From: Chloroflexota bacterium
Lineage (GTDB): Bacteria > Chloroflexota > Dormibacteria > CF-121
Reading direction: 5' to 3'
Length of the DNA: 41,460 bases
Assembly (NCBI GenBank): GCA_005882775.1
Contig: VBDY01000125.1
Coordinates: 1-41,460, forward strand
The position numbers and the translations under genes were made by a program. The notes under the pieces are model-generated. The model was not told where the DNA came from. It saw only the letters and a list, made by a program, of their open reading frames with translations, and did not search any database. Position 1 is the first letter of the stretch. Every line of letters starts with the position of its first letter. Positions 31,562 to 41,100 of the stretch are shown here, piece by piece.

Positions 31562-33471
31562 TTCTTGTCATTGCGGTTCTCGCGGTGGGAGTCAGCCTTG
31601 CGCTCTGGTTCCCGACCTGGCTGACCATCGGGGAACGCCTGCTGGCGGGCATCGTGTCCGCCGTGGTGCTAATCGACTTTGTGGCTTATGGCCTTGCCCT
31701 GCTCGTGGGCGTCACGGCGGGCCTGGTGTGGTTGTTGATTGGGGTCTCGATCATGGCGACGGTTCTGCTGGCCGGTCTGGGGCGCCGGCGGTCCGCGGAC
31801 CTGCTCCGGTCTCCGCCTGCCTGGACCTTGCTGGCTGCGATCGCCGCGATGGCGATTGCCATGGGCTGGCTATTCGGCCACGCCATCGAGATCACGCCCA
31901 ATGCCTGGCTGGCGCACTACAACAACACCTGGTCCGACTGGGCTTTCCACGCCAGCGACACGACCGCGTTCGTGTACGGAAAAAACCTGCCTCCCCAGAA
32001 TCCTGTTTACGCCGGAACTCCGCTCCGGTACCCGTTTTTGCCGGACTTCGCCAGCGCCGTTCTTTTGGCCGGCGGCTGGAACATCCCGGCTGCGCTTACC
32101 TGGCCGTCCTGGGCGATGGCCGTGCTGGCGCTCAGCGGGCTGATTCTCTGGGCGCGACGGCTCACGGGACGGCTTGCTGTGGGGGTGATCGCGGTCACTC
32201 TGACCCTGCTCGGCGGAGGCCTGGGTTTCGCCTACATGATCAGCGATGCGACCCGGCTCGGGCTGGGGCGGGCGGTGGCGGTGGCTCAGCTCCAGCAGAC
32301 CTACGACAAGCTGAATATTCAGTGGTACAACCCGATCCTGTCCTACTACCTCCCGCAGCGCTCTTTCGTCTTCGGGGCCGCCATCCTGATGACGGTCCTG
32401 ATCCTGCTGACACCGGTGCTGCAGGCGACCGGGGTCTGGCGCTGGCGCGCCGAGCTCCGGTCGTTATGGGCACAGCGCACCCATCCGCGCCTCTCGTCTG
32501 AAGCCGCCGCGTTCATCGTCGCCGGCATGCTGTGCGGTGGCCTGCCCTGGTTCCACGTCCACAGCCTGCTGGTGCTCGGTCTGGTGACGACTGTCTGGGC
32601 GCTGATTTTCCCCCGGCCCGCCTGGATCGGGTTCTTCGCCGCCCTTTTCGTGCTTGCGGTCCCGCGGTTGCTGGCTGCCGTCCCCGGTGATGCCACCGCC
32701 CCGATAGAGCACCAGTACCCACGCCTGATTGCCGGGTGGCTTTCGGCGGGCGACAACCCGGTCTGGTTCTGGTTGAAGAACACGGGCCTGTTCTGGCCGA
32801 TCCTGGCGGTCGGCCTCCTGACGGGGCTGGCCCTCAAGACACGCACCCGGCTGATCCTGGCCCCATTCCTGGTCGTCTTTGTCGTGGCCAACCTGGTGAA
32901 GTTCCAGCCCTGGGAATGGGACAACAGCAAGCTTCTCGTGTTCTGGTATCTGTCCGGAGCAATCGCCGTCGGGGCAGTCCTGGTGCGTGTGACCAGGCTT
33001 GGGGTGCTGGGATGGATGGGCGCGTCCCTGGCCTGGCTGACGCTGGTGGCGGCCGGCGCACTGTCCCTGGGGCAGGCTCTGCGCAACCCGGCCTACGACT
33101 GGTTTACGAGTGAGCAGTGGCAGCTCGCCGCGGAGGTGCGCCAGATGACGCCTCCCCATGCGGTCTTCCTGACCGGATCAGAGGTGACGGATCCCGTCGC
33201 CGATCTGGCCGGTCGTCCAGTCGTGATGAGCTATCGCGGCTGGCTGTGGAGCTACGGCATCGACTATCGCACCCGGGAGGCGGACGTCGCCCGGATCTAC
33301 GCCGGCGATCCGCAGGCGCTAAGCCTGCTGCATCGATACAACGCCCAGTACGTCGTGATCAGCCCGGGAGCATATGCCAGCTGGCAGGTAAACCTGGACT
33401 ATTTCACCTCCAACTTCACGCTCGTCATCCGGACCCAGAACTACGAGGTGTTTTTAGTCCCGCCGGCGTAA
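31531..33471 (+). CDS. Large polytopic membrane protein, probable GT-C-like glycosyltransferase
   Basis: A 646-aa protein with about twelve predicted helices and a soluble C-terminal domain (about 525-646; TPPHAVFLTGSEVTDPVADLAGRP, then NAQYVVISPGAY). A large loop with NNTWSDWAFHASDTTAFVYG and PLRYPFLPDFASAVLL after the fifth helix resembles the acceptor loop of GT-C enzymes and DUF2298-like proteins; no exact family assigned. Possible starts are GTG 31531, GTG 31537 and TTG 31543, all inside the 3' end of the preceding gene; the frame extends further upstream without meaning. Coupled expression with the GT39 gene is likely. Confidence 0.75.
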   Translation: MSVLLDFPGLVLVIAVLAVGVSLALWFPTWLTIGERLLAGIVSAVVLIDFVAYGLALLVGVTAGLVWLLIGVSIMATVLLAGLGRRRSADLLRSPPAWTLLAAIAAMAIAMGWLFGHAIEITPNAWLAHYNNTWSDWAFHASDTTAFVYGKNLPPQNPVYAGTPLRYPFLPDFASAVLLAGGWNIPAALTWPSWAMAVLALSGLILWARRLTGRLAVGVIAVTLTLLGGGLGFAYMISDATRLGLGRAVAVAQLQQTYDKLNIQWYNPILSYYLPQRSFVFGAAILMTVLILLTPVLQATGVWRWRAELRSLWAQRTHPRLSSEAAAFIVAGMLCGGLPWFHVHSLLVLGLVTTVWALIFPRPAWIGFFAALFVLAVPRLLAAVPGDATAPIEHQYPRLIAGWLSAGDNPVWFWLKNTGLFWPILAVGLLTGLALKTRTRLILAPFLVVFVVANLVKFQPWEWDNSKLLVFWYLSGAIAVGAVLVRVTRLGVLGWMGASLAWLTLVAAGALSLGQALRNPAYDWFTSEQWQLAAEVRQMTPPHAVFLTGSEVTDPVADLAGRPVVMSYRGWLWSYGIDYRTREADVARIYAGDPQALSLLHRYNAQYVVISPGAYASWQVNLDYFTSNFTLVIRTQNYEVFLVPPA

Positions 33472-33515
33472 CCGCGCACTGGGTTTACCGTGGGCGCGGC
33501 GCGCATCGCCCGACC

Positions 33516-33521
33516 TACAAT
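33516..33521 (+). promoter_or_regulatory. -10 element, leaderless, of the YvlD/holin-4 gene
   Basis: TACAAT ends 7 nt before ATG 33529. The context ACCTACAATATCGGCG has no ribosome binding site. Confidence 0.52.
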
Positions 33522-33528
33522 ATCGGCG

Positions 33529-33867
33529 ATGCTCACCCGCTTTCTGATCCATGTGCTGGCGCTGATCGTGGTCTTCCTCGCCATCTGGCATGTCCCGAGC
33601 AACACGGTAGGGGCTGCCATCGTAATGGCGCTGGTACTGGCTCTGATCAACGCTGTCATCCGGCCCATCCTTCTCATCCTCACCCTTCCGGTGACGATCC
33701 TCACCCTCGGGCTCTTCATCATCGTGCTGAATGCCCTGCTCTTTGGGCTCTCATTCATCGTGGCCGAAAATCTGCTCGGCTTTCACTTCCACCTCGGCTT
33801 CCTGAGCGTGCTCTTCGGCTACCTCGTGTACGTGGTGATCAGCACGGTCCTCACGCACATCTTCTAA
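33529..33867 (+). CDS. Phage holin family 4 superfamily (YvlD-like) membrane protein
   Basis: A 112-aa protein with four hydrophobic helices. NAVIRPILLILTLPVTILTLGLFIIVLNALLFGL is the hallmark of this family (Pfam PF04020 type). Despite the name these are common chromosomal membrane proteins, linked to envelope stress in some bacteria, not evidence of phage. ATG 33529 is chosen over an upstream GTG because the TACAAT promoter lies between them. Confidence 0.85.
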   Translation: MLTRFLIHVLALIVVFLAIWHVPSNTVGAAIVMALVLALINAVIRPILLILTLPVTILTLGLFIIVLNALLFGLSFIVAENLLGFHFHLGFLSVLFGYLVYVVISTVLTHIF

Positions 33868-33879
33868 GCGGCCGGCGTC

Positions 33880-34704
33880 GTGACCAGGTCACCGTGGCTG
33901 CCGGTTTTCCGAGCCATCGCCGCGGAGATTCGCTCGACGGTGGCTCCGCTTGCCGGTACCCGGCGTGGCCGCGAGGTGGTTGGCGCAGGGGCCGGAGGCG
34001 ATCAGACCATCTATATGGACGCGCTGGCTGAGCAGGTTGCCGTCGCACACCTGGAGCGGGTGCACCGGGAAGGCCGCCGCTTTCAGCTGCTCTCGGAGGA
34101 GCTCGGCCGGCGCGACTTCGGCGGCTCCGAGGTGATCCTGCTCGACCCACTCGATGGCAGCTACAACGCCAAGCAGGGACTGCCTTATTACGCCGTCGTA
34201 CTGGCCGTGGCCGCGGCCGAGCGCCTGGGAGACGTGACCCTCGGATATGTGCTCAACCTGGTTAGCGGTGATGAGTTTGTCGCCGAGCGGGGCGCGGGCG
34301 CCTACCACAATGGAGAGCGGCTACTTCCGGAGCCGGCGGCGCTCGGTGCGGAGAGCCTGGCGGTCCTGCAGCTGGACGCGCCCGCCGGGGTCAATCCACG
34401 CGGCCAGTCGCAGCGGCTGATAGACCGGGCGCAGCGGTTGCGGCAGATGGGGTCAGCGGCATTGAACCTGTGCCATACCGCAACCGGCGGGATCACCCTC
34501 CAGGTGGCTCCCTCACCCGTCCGAGCCTTCGACCTGGCCGGCCCCCTGCTCATACTCGCCGAGGCGGGAGGGGTCGCTACCGACATCGAGGGCAAATCGT
34601 TGTCGGCTGTCAGCTGCAACCTCGAATCGCGAACCACGCTGCTGGCCTCCGCGTTCGCCGAGATACATGGCCGCGCGCTTCAGTGGCTGACCCCACAGAA
34701 GTGA
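33880..34704 (+). CDS. Inositol monophosphatase/FBPase family phosphatase
   Basis: A 274-aa Mg-dependent phosphatase. Metal-site motifs: LLSEELG (Glu), ILLDPLDGSYN (DPxDG[S/T]) and a late AFDLAGPLLILAEAGG (Asp). MGSAALNLCHTATGGI is the usual substrate-site helix. Archaeal-type enzymes of this family act on inositol-1-phosphate and fructose-1,6-bisphosphate; specificity is not visible. GTG start 12 bp after the preceding stop. The stop overlaps the next start (TGATG), linking it to the glycosyltransferase. Confidence 0.87.
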   Translation: MTRSPWLPVFRAIAAEIRSTVAPLAGTRRGREVVGAGAGGDQTIYMDALAEQVAVAHLERVHREGRRFQLLSEELGRRDFGGSEVILLDPLDGSYNAKQGLPYYAVVLAVAAAERLGDVTLGYVLNLVSGDEFVAERGAGAYHNGERLLPEPAALGAESLAVLQLDAPAGVNPRGQSQRLIDRAQRLRQMGSAALNLCHTATGGITLQVAPSPVRAFDLAGPLLILAEAGGVATDIEGKSLSAVSCNLESRTTLLASAFAEIHGRALQWLTPQK

Positions 34705-35996
34705 TGCTCGAGCCCGGCCGAACCACCTTCATCGTGCTCTCCTTCGAGGGCCCGGATGTCTATTCGCAGGCTGGCGGGCTGGGGGTGCGGGTCAAGGAGC
34801 TCTCGCGCGCGCTCGCCGACCGCGGCTACGAAACCCACCTGTTCTTTGTGGGTGACCCCTCATTGCCCGCCATGGAGTCGGGCGTCGAGGGCCGGCTGAC
34901 CCTGCATCGGTGGAGCCAGTGGATCAGTAGGCATCACCCGATGGGTGTGTACAGCGGCGAGGAAGACAAGATCGCCGATGTGAACCGGAGCCTGCCGATC
35001 GCTCTGGTGGCGGATTACATCCGGCCCGCCACCCGGCGGGGTGAGACGGTGGTGGTCCTGGGGGAGGAGTGGCACCTGGCGGCGACCATGGGCCTGCTCT
35101 CAGATGCCCTCCATGTCGCCGGTCTGCGCGACCGCTGCTTACTGATCTGGAACGCCAACAACCATTTCGGGTTCGAGCGGATCAACTGGGGGCAGCTGGC
35201 GTTCGTCTCCACCATCACCACCGTGAGCCGATATATGAAGCACATCATGTGGCGGTGGGGCGTCAACCCGATCGTGGTACCCAATGGCATCCCGGGTGCG
35301 CTGCTGACCAGGGTCAGCCAGACCCAGGTCCGAGCCATCCGGGCGGCTGTCGACGCCCAGGCGTTCCTGTTCAAGATCGGCCGGTTCAGTCCGGACAAGC
35401 GCTGGCACCAGGCGATGACGGCGGTGGCGCGGTTGAAGGACCGCGGGCTCTCGGTGAAGTTGTTGATCCGCGGCGGCTTGGAGCCTTACGGAGCGGAAGT
35501 GCTCGAGCTCGCCGCCCAGCAGGGACTGACCATAGTGCCGCTCGCCGAGCGAATCCCGGACGTCGCGGCCCTGGTCCGCACCCTGAGGGAGCGCGCCGGC
35601 GCCGATGTCTGGAACGTAACGTCGTTTCTGCCGGATGACCTGCTGCCGGCTCTATACGCCTCGGCCACCGCCACCCTGGCTAACAGCGGCCACGAACCGT
35701 TCGGCCTGGTTGGGCTGGAGGCCATGGCATCCGGCGGGGTGGCCTTCGTCGGATCGACGGGCGAGGACTACGCCGAGCCTTTTAAGAACGCGATTGCGAT
35801 CGAGACCGAGGATGCCGATGAGATCGTCGCTTACGTGACGCACCTGGTGGAGCACCCGGATAGCGCTCGCAACCTTCGCATCGCCGCCCAGCGCACGGCG
35901 CGGGAGTATACATGGCAGCGTGTCATCGACATTCTCTTGCGGCGCCTGGAGTTCATTGCTATCAAGCAGGGGCTCGAGTCGACGCCCGCCCCCTAG
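34704..35996 (+). CDS. Glycosyltransferase, GT-B fold (GT4/GT5-like)
   Basis: A 430-aa sugar transferase. The N-terminal FEGPDVYSQAGGLGVRVKELSRAL resembles the KxGGL nucleotide-sugar loop of glycogen synthases. The C-terminal half has FKIGRFSPDKRWHQAM and NSGHEPFGLVGLEAMASGG, the E-x7-E type donor site. Acceptor and donor unknown; a role in glucan or glycolipid synthesis is possible. ATG 34704 overlaps the phosphatase stop by one base; GTG 34701 is an alternative. It ends 4 bp into the convergent methyltransferase gene. Confidence 0.85.
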   Translation: MLEPGRTTFIVLSFEGPDVYSQAGGLGVRVKELSRALADRGYETHLFFVGDPSLPAMESGVEGRLTLHRWSQWISRHHPMGVYSGEEDKIADVNRSLPIALVADYIRPATRRGETVVVLGEEWHLAATMGLLSDALHVAGLRDRCLLIWNANNHFGFERINWGQLAFVSTITTVSRYMKHIMWRWGVNPIVVPNGIPGALLTRVSQTQVRAIRAAVDAQAFLFKIGRFSPDKRWHQAMTAVARLKDRGLSVKLLIRGGLEPYGAEVLELAAQQGLTIVPLAERIPDVAALVRTLRERAGADVWNVTSFLPDDLLPALYASATATLANSGHEPFGLVGLEAMASGGVAFVGSTGEDYAEPFKNAIAIETEDADEIVAYVTHLVEHPDSARNLRIAAQRTAREYTWQRVIDILLRRLEFIAIKQGLESTPAP

Positions 35997-36814
35997 GCAT
36001 CAGCCTCCCACCAGATGGTGGCCACGCGCCGAGGCTGCATGGACCAGTTGGGGCCGAGTAGGCGATCCACTTCGGCGTCCTTTTCCTTGGGCAGGCAAAG
36101 GCGCCGGCGAACGAAGGCGACCATTGCCTGCCGGTCGCCCCAGCGAGCCGAGTGCGGACGGGCCCAGCGCTCGATCGATGCCCGAAGGCCGATTTCACGC
36201 ACCACAGCCAGGGCGTCGTCGGCCGACGGTTCGTCGGGGAAAGTGATGCCGTGAAAGTGCCGCCACAGGGGGTTGAGGTCATAGGTGGGATGCTGCTGAG
36301 TCAGCTCGACCACCACCCGCCGGCGGGCATGCTCGGTGAGCGCGCGGATGAATGGTGGCAGGTCGGGGATGTTGTACAGGACGTTGTGGCAGACGACGAG
36401 GTCGGCCACCGGAACCTCGGGGGCCACTGCGGGCCAGGAGCCGACCACCTCGTTGTGTCGTATCCCGGCTGCGGTTGCTGCTTCAGCAAAGGTCGCCAGC
36501 ATTGCGGCGTCCTGGTCCACACCCGTGATCGAGGTCGCCCCGGCTGCCAGGGGCAGGCTGGCGGCCCCGCCGCCCACCCCGACGTCCAGCACTTCGCCCC
36601 GCTCCCCCAGGGCTTCGATGGCTCGCAGACGCGAGGGAGTCGGCTCCCGGCTGTCCTCGGCATGGCGGTGAGCAAAAAGCCCGGGCGGGAAGCCCCAGGG
36701 CGATTCGGGCGCGGCGTCAAGGATCTCTTTGGGGATCGCCCAACGCGCGAGCGCCTGGGACCAGCGCTCGGCGGCGATCACGACGGTCTTACTGAGCTGA
36801 TCGTCATGCTCCAT
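35993..36814 (-). CDS. Class I SAM-dependent methyltransferase
   Basis: A 273-aa Rossmann methyltransferase. Motif I is VLDVGVGGGAASLPLA (about 72-88), followed by ITGVDQDAAML and VADLVVCHNVLYNIPD (motif IV region). The C-terminal part is less conserved. Substrate unknown. ATG 36814 begins MEHDDQLS; no SD is visible, and the leader upstream is AT-richer than its surroundings. The 3' ends of this and the glycosyltransferase gene overlap by 4 bp. Confidence 0.87.
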   Translation of the reverse strand: MEHDDQLSKTVVIAAERWSQALARWAIPKEILDAAPESPWGFPPGLFAHRHAEDSREPTPSRLRAIEALGERGEVLDVGVGGGAASLPLAAGATSITGVDQDAAMLATFAEAATAAGIRHNEVVGSWPAVAPEVPVADLVVCHNVLYNIPDLPPFIRALTEHARRRVVVELTQQHPTYDLNPLWRHFHGITFPDEPSADDALAVVREIGLRASIERWARPHSARWGDRQAMVAFVRRRLCLPKEKDAEVDRLLGPNWSMQPRRVATIWWEADA

Positions 36815-36929
36815 CTCACAGTTTTCGGCGAGGCCTCCGGCATTTGGAGTCCCTGATGGTGCAAATGCTAGCCGCGGTTACCCCGTAGCCCACATCGTCA
36901 ATGCAGGTAAAGACGTATATGAGGAACGC

Positions 36930-36959
36930 TTGCCGCTTGATACTGATGAGGCATAGAAT
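36930..36959 (+). promoter_or_regulatory. Promoter of the response regulator gene
   Basis: TTGCCG (36930-36935) and TAGAAT (36954-36959) are 18 nt apart; the -10 ends 9 nt before ATG 36969. The 36815-36968 gap is divergent and holds no other gene. Confidence 0.5.
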
Positions 36960-36968
36960 CCAAGCGCG

Positions 36969-37397
36969 ATGGTGTGGAGGGGGCTTCGGGAAGGGGGTGT
37001 CCCCGCACCGGTTCCCAGCCATGAAGGCAGTGGCTCCGTGCTCGTCGCTGACGATGACCAGGACGTGCGGACCATGCTTCGCACCCTCCTCGAGCTGGAC
37101 GGGCACGAGGTGATCGAAGCCGAGGATGGCGACGTGGCCTGGGAACGGATCCAGACCACGCTCCCCGCCGTGGTGGTGGCGGACATCCAGATGCCCGGCC
37201 TGGACGGGCTGCAGCTTTGTCGCAAGGTCAGGGAGAGCAAGAGGCTGACCGATACCCGGGTCATCGTCTACACCGCCGGGATGGCCACCCCGGAGGAGGC
37301 GCGCAAGGCGGGCTGCGATCAGTACTTCCTCAAGACCGATCCGCTGCCCCGGCTTCGCGAGGCCGTCCGAAAGTTCACCAGCGGCCGCACCCACTGA
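36969..37397 (+). CDS. Single-domain response regulator (CheY/Spo0F-like receiver)
   Basis: A 142-aa receiver with no output domain. VLVADDDQDVRTML supplies the acidic pocket, VVVADIQMPGLDG the phospho-acceptor Asp, VIVYTAG the Thr and YFLKTDPL the Lys. The extra approximately 23 N-terminal residues before VLVADDD are not part of the fold; GTG 37038 would remove them but ATG 36969 sits correctly behind the promoter. It is a possible partner of one of the two orphan kinases at 1-5124, though distant. Confidence 0.9.
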   Translation: MVWRGLREGGVPAPVPSHEGSGSVLVADDDQDVRTMLRTLLELDGHEVIEAEDGDVAWERIQTTLPAVVVADIQMPGLDGLQLCRKVRESKRLTDTRVIVYTAGMATPEEARKAGCDQYFLKTDPLPRLREAVRKFTSGRTH

Positions 37398-37404
37398 CGT
37401 CTTG

Positions 37405-37424
37405 GGCCGGTTTTCGGCCTCTTA
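37405..37424 (+). terminator. Weak terminator after the response regulator
   Basis: GGCCG (37405-37409), loop GTTTT, CGGCC (37415-37419), then TCTTA. Short stem and poor T-run. Confidence 0.42.
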
Positions 37425-37474
37425 CCTGAACTCAGGCCGTATTCGGCTGCAAGGAGCGTAACCGCCCGGCGGTT

Positions 37475-37492
37475 ATACCCGTCAGGGGGTAT
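37475..37492. promoter_or_regulatory. Palindrome resembling a CsoR-family operator
   Basis: ATACCC-GTCAGG-GGGTAT lies directly before the GTG at 37497 and covers its likely ribosome binding site (AGGGGG, 37484-37489). It resembles the ATACCC..GGGTAT operators of CsoR copper sensors. An adjacent hairpin TAACCGC (37459-37465)/GCGGTTA (37469-37475) shares one base, so the two structures exclude each other in RNA. No csoR gene is in the window. Confidence 0.5.
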
Positions 37493-37496
37493 CTCC

Positions 37497-38135
37497 GTGC
37501 CAGCTGTTATCGACCTGTCGCTGGTGGCTGTCGGGTTGGGAGCGCTGGTGCTGCTCCGACTCGCCGGTGGCTCCCTGCCCTGGGGGCACCTGTCGATCGC
37601 CGTTGGGCCGGACGGGCGGCCGATGCGGCCCCGCGTCAAATGGCATCTGTGGTCGGTTAGTCGGGGAGAGGCGCCTCGCCTCGCCGGGCTGGCCGGGTTC
37701 GCCTCGGTCGCGCTTGGCTGTGCATCGCTTGCGGTGACCGTCCCCCGGATCGTCCAGACGGTTTTTCACCCCATCCCGGGACTGGCCAGCTATGCACTGA
37801 TCGTGGTCACGGCCATCTGCTGCGTGCTTGTCCCTGTGGGATTCACCGTCCTCGTCCGGGCCGGCCTCGACCTGACAGCGCGCCGATCTTCGATGGTCGG
37901 CCAGGTGGTGGGAATGCGGCGCGACGTCGGGCTGTTCGGGCCAACCTATCGAATCGCGGTGCAGGCGGGTGACCGCGGCATGGCAAAACGGCTCTGGGCG
38001 GAGTCGTTTCGAATCGACCACTCCACCTTCAAACAGCTCAGTCCGGGCGACCGGATCAGCGTCGAGTACTCGCCTCATCTGAGGCACGTCTTTCGCACGA
38101 CCGGCCTGACGGATCGCGGCGCCCGGGCGAGCTAA
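37497..38135 (+). CDS. Membrane protein of unknown function
   Basis: A 212-aa protein with three hydrophobic helices (about 5-24, 64-86 and 95-121) and a soluble C-terminal domain (from RSSMVGQVVGMRRDVG) that looks like a small beta-barrel with DRISVEYSPHLRHVF. No family recognised and no metal-binding cluster. GTG 37497 has AGGGGG 7 nt upstream, inside the CsoR-like palindrome. Confidence 0.75.
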   Translation: MPAVIDLSLVAVGLGALVLLRLAGGSLPWGHLSIAVGPDGRPMRPRVKWHLWSVSRGEAPRLAGLAGFASVALGCASLAVTVPRIVQTVFHPIPGLASYALIVVTAICCVLVPVGFTVLVRAGLDLTARRSSMVGQVVGMRRDVGLFGPTYRIAVQAGDRGMAKRLWAESFRIDHSTFKQLSPGDRISVEYSPHLRHVFRTTGLTDRGARAS

Positions 38136-38155
38136 GCCCCGCACCGCGCACCCGT

Positions 38156-38161
38156 TATCAT
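38156..38161 (+). promoter_or_regulatory. -10 element, leaderless, of the GH57-GT5 fusion gene
   Basis: TATCAT ends 8 nt before GTG 38170, with CCCC in between and no ribosome binding site. Confidence 0.48.
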
Positions 38162-38169
38162 TTGCCCCC

Positions 38170-41100
38170 GTGGCCGAGCCCCTGCATGTGGCTTTTGTCT
38201 GGCACATGCACCAGCCCTACTATCGCGACGACCTGACCAGCACCTTCCTGCTTCCCTGGGTGCGCCTGCGATGCGCCAAGGACTACTACAAGATGGCGGC
38301 CATGCTCGACCGATTTCCCTTGATCCACCAGACCTTCAACCTGGTCCCGTCGCTGCTGGACCAGGTCAACTGCTACGTCGGCGGCGGGTTCACCGATATC
38401 TATCTCGATCTTGCCAGGCGTCCGGTCAGCGACCTCAGCGGTGATGAGCGCGCATTCATCGCGCGCTGGATGACCGAATCGAGCCAGATCCGCCGGGTCC
38501 GGCAATATCCTCGATACCTCGAGCTGGTGCAGAAAAAGGAGGAGACCTGGTCTCGCAGTCACGCGGAGCTGACGAAGCTCTTCACCGACGGCGAGCTGAC
38601 CGATCTGCAGGTGTGGTTCAACCTGTCCTGGGTCGGGCCGGAAACGATCGAGGCTGAAGCAAGCCTTTCGGAGCTGGTCAGAAAAGGACGTGACTTCTCG
38701 CAGGAGGACAAGGAACCTGTCATCAAGGCCCAGTTCGAGGTGATGCGCCGCGTCCTCCCCAAGTACCGTGAGGTGCAGGATCGCGGTCAGGCGGAGCTGA
38801 TCACGAGCCCCTACTACCATCCGATCCTCCCGCTGATCGCCGACCTGGCGTCGGCTCGGGTCTCCAATCCCCAGCTGACCTTGCCCCGCCGCCCGTTCGC
38901 CCACCCCGAGGATGCAAAGGAGCAGCTGCGCCTGGGCGTGGAGGCGCTCGAGCGACAGTTCGGCCGGAGGCCCCGGGGTCTTTGGCCACCAGAGGCCGCG
39001 GTGGCCGATGACGTTGCCTTACTGGCGGCGGAGTCCGGGCTCACCTGGATGATCAGCGACGAAGGCGTGCTCGGCCGGTCGCTTGACACGCCAATCCACC
39101 GCGACGGGGACGGTCACGTGATGCGTCCCGATGTCCTCTACACGCCCTACGTGCACGGGCGAGATGGATCGGCCATCACCCTCGTTTTCCGGGATGGCCG
39201 CCTCTCCAACCTGATCGGTTTCGAGTACCAGAACGCGCCGCCTGAGCAGGCCGCCAGCGACCTGGTTTCACGGCTCATGGTCATCCGTCAACGGCAGGCC
39301 GGGTCGGGGACACCTCCGCTCGTCACCATCGCCCTGGACGGAGAGAACGCATGGGATTTCTACGAAGCCAACGGCAACCACTTCCTGGAGGCGCTCTACC
39401 GCCGGATCAGCGATCAGCCAGAGCTGAAGGCGGTTACCGTTTCCGAATTCCTCGAGGCGCATCCGGTCCGGGAAAAGATCGCTCGGCTATTTCCTGGCTC
39501 CTGGATCAACGCCAGCCTCGACACCTGGGTCGGAGACCCCGAACACAACGCCGCCTGGGACATGCTCGCGGAATCGCGGGACCTACTGGCCGGCCAGCCT
39601 GAGGGGGGACCGGCCCTGGCCCGGCGCGAGGCGTTGATCGCCGAGGGCAGTGACTGGTTCTGGTGGTTCGGCCGGTCTCACGACTCGGGCATGGACCTGA
39701 TCTGGGACAACCTGTTCCGCCTCCATCTGCGCAACATCTACACGGCGCTGGATCTAAGGCCCCCGGCCGGCCTCTTCCGACCGATCATCGGGCAGGCTGA
39801 CGGTCCAGCCTCGAAACGGCCCGACAGAAAGATCACCCCGAAGCTGAACGGCGTGGTCGACGAGTCGGAGTGGAAAGCCGCAGGCTACTTTGACGTGACC
39901 GCACTCTTCGGCGCCCTGCATCCGCCCCGCGGCCTGGTCCGCCGAATCTGGTTTGGGCACGATGACACCCATCTCTTCCTGCGGTTCGACCTGCTGAATG
40001 ACCTCCGGAGAGAGCAGCCCTGCGAGCTCCAGGTGTATTTCTCTGGTAGCACCGGGCGCCGGGTGGAGGCGGCCGGCAAATGGTCGCACTTCGGCTTCGA
40101 GCCTGCGTCGGTGCTGACGGCATCGATCGCCGGCCAGCAGTCATCGCTGGAGCTTCGCCGGATCGCCCAGGGCATGGTGTCGCCCGACCCTCGGTGGTCG
40201 GACTCGACCCAGGTAGGAGATGCCCTGATGTTCGCCGTCCCCTTCCAGGCCATTGATCACGAACCCGGCGAGAGCCTGGAAATGGTGACGGTGGTAACGC
40301 AGGGCCGCCAGGCCCTCGAGCAGCTGCCGCCGTCCGGTTCGATCAAGGTCCGGGTCCCGGGCGATGTCTTCAAGGGGCGCGAGGCGGCGCCTTTGAAGAT
40401 CCTGCTCGTGGCCGCCGAGGTCGCGCCCTTCGCGAAGGTCGGCGGCCTGGCCGATGTGGCCGGCGCCTTACCGAAGGCCCTTCGTCAGCTGGGGCACGAC
40501 GTCCGGGTGGTGATGCCCCGATACGGCACCATCGACCCCGACCGCTACCGGCTGCGACCCGTCTTGCGCAACCTCGCGGTTCCGCTCGCGGCCCAGTCGA
40601 TCCCGGCGGACGTCCTGGAGGGGAGGATCGGTGATGACGTTCCCGTCTACTTCATCGACAATCCCCAGTTCTTCGGCCGGGAGGGCATGTACGGCTTCTG
40701 GGACGACGATGCGCGTTTCATCTACTTCAGCAGGGCCGCCCTGGAGATGCTCAAGCCGCTCGGCTTTCAGCCGGACGTGGTCCATGTGAACGACTGGCAC
40801 ACTGCGGTGATCCCGAACATGCTGCTCCGGCTCTATGCCGACGATCCCTTCTACGCCTCGATGTCCACCGTGATGACAATTCACAACCTCGCATTCCAGG
40901 GGGTGTTCGGCTACGGGGCGCTGCATCTGGCCAACCTGGATTCGTGGGGCTTGATCAGGCCAGGCATCCCCGGGCTGGACGACACCGTCAATCTGCTGGC
41001 CCGAGGCGTGCATTACGCAGACGCCGTCAACACCGTCAGCCATCGATACGCCGAGGAGATTCTCACGCCCGAGTATGGAGAGAAGATGGACCCGCTGCTC

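Noticed and set aside
33529-33867. Holin-like gene as a sign of a prophage
   Set aside because: The YvlD/holin-4 family is a common chromosomal membrane family and no endolysin or structural phage gene is nearby.
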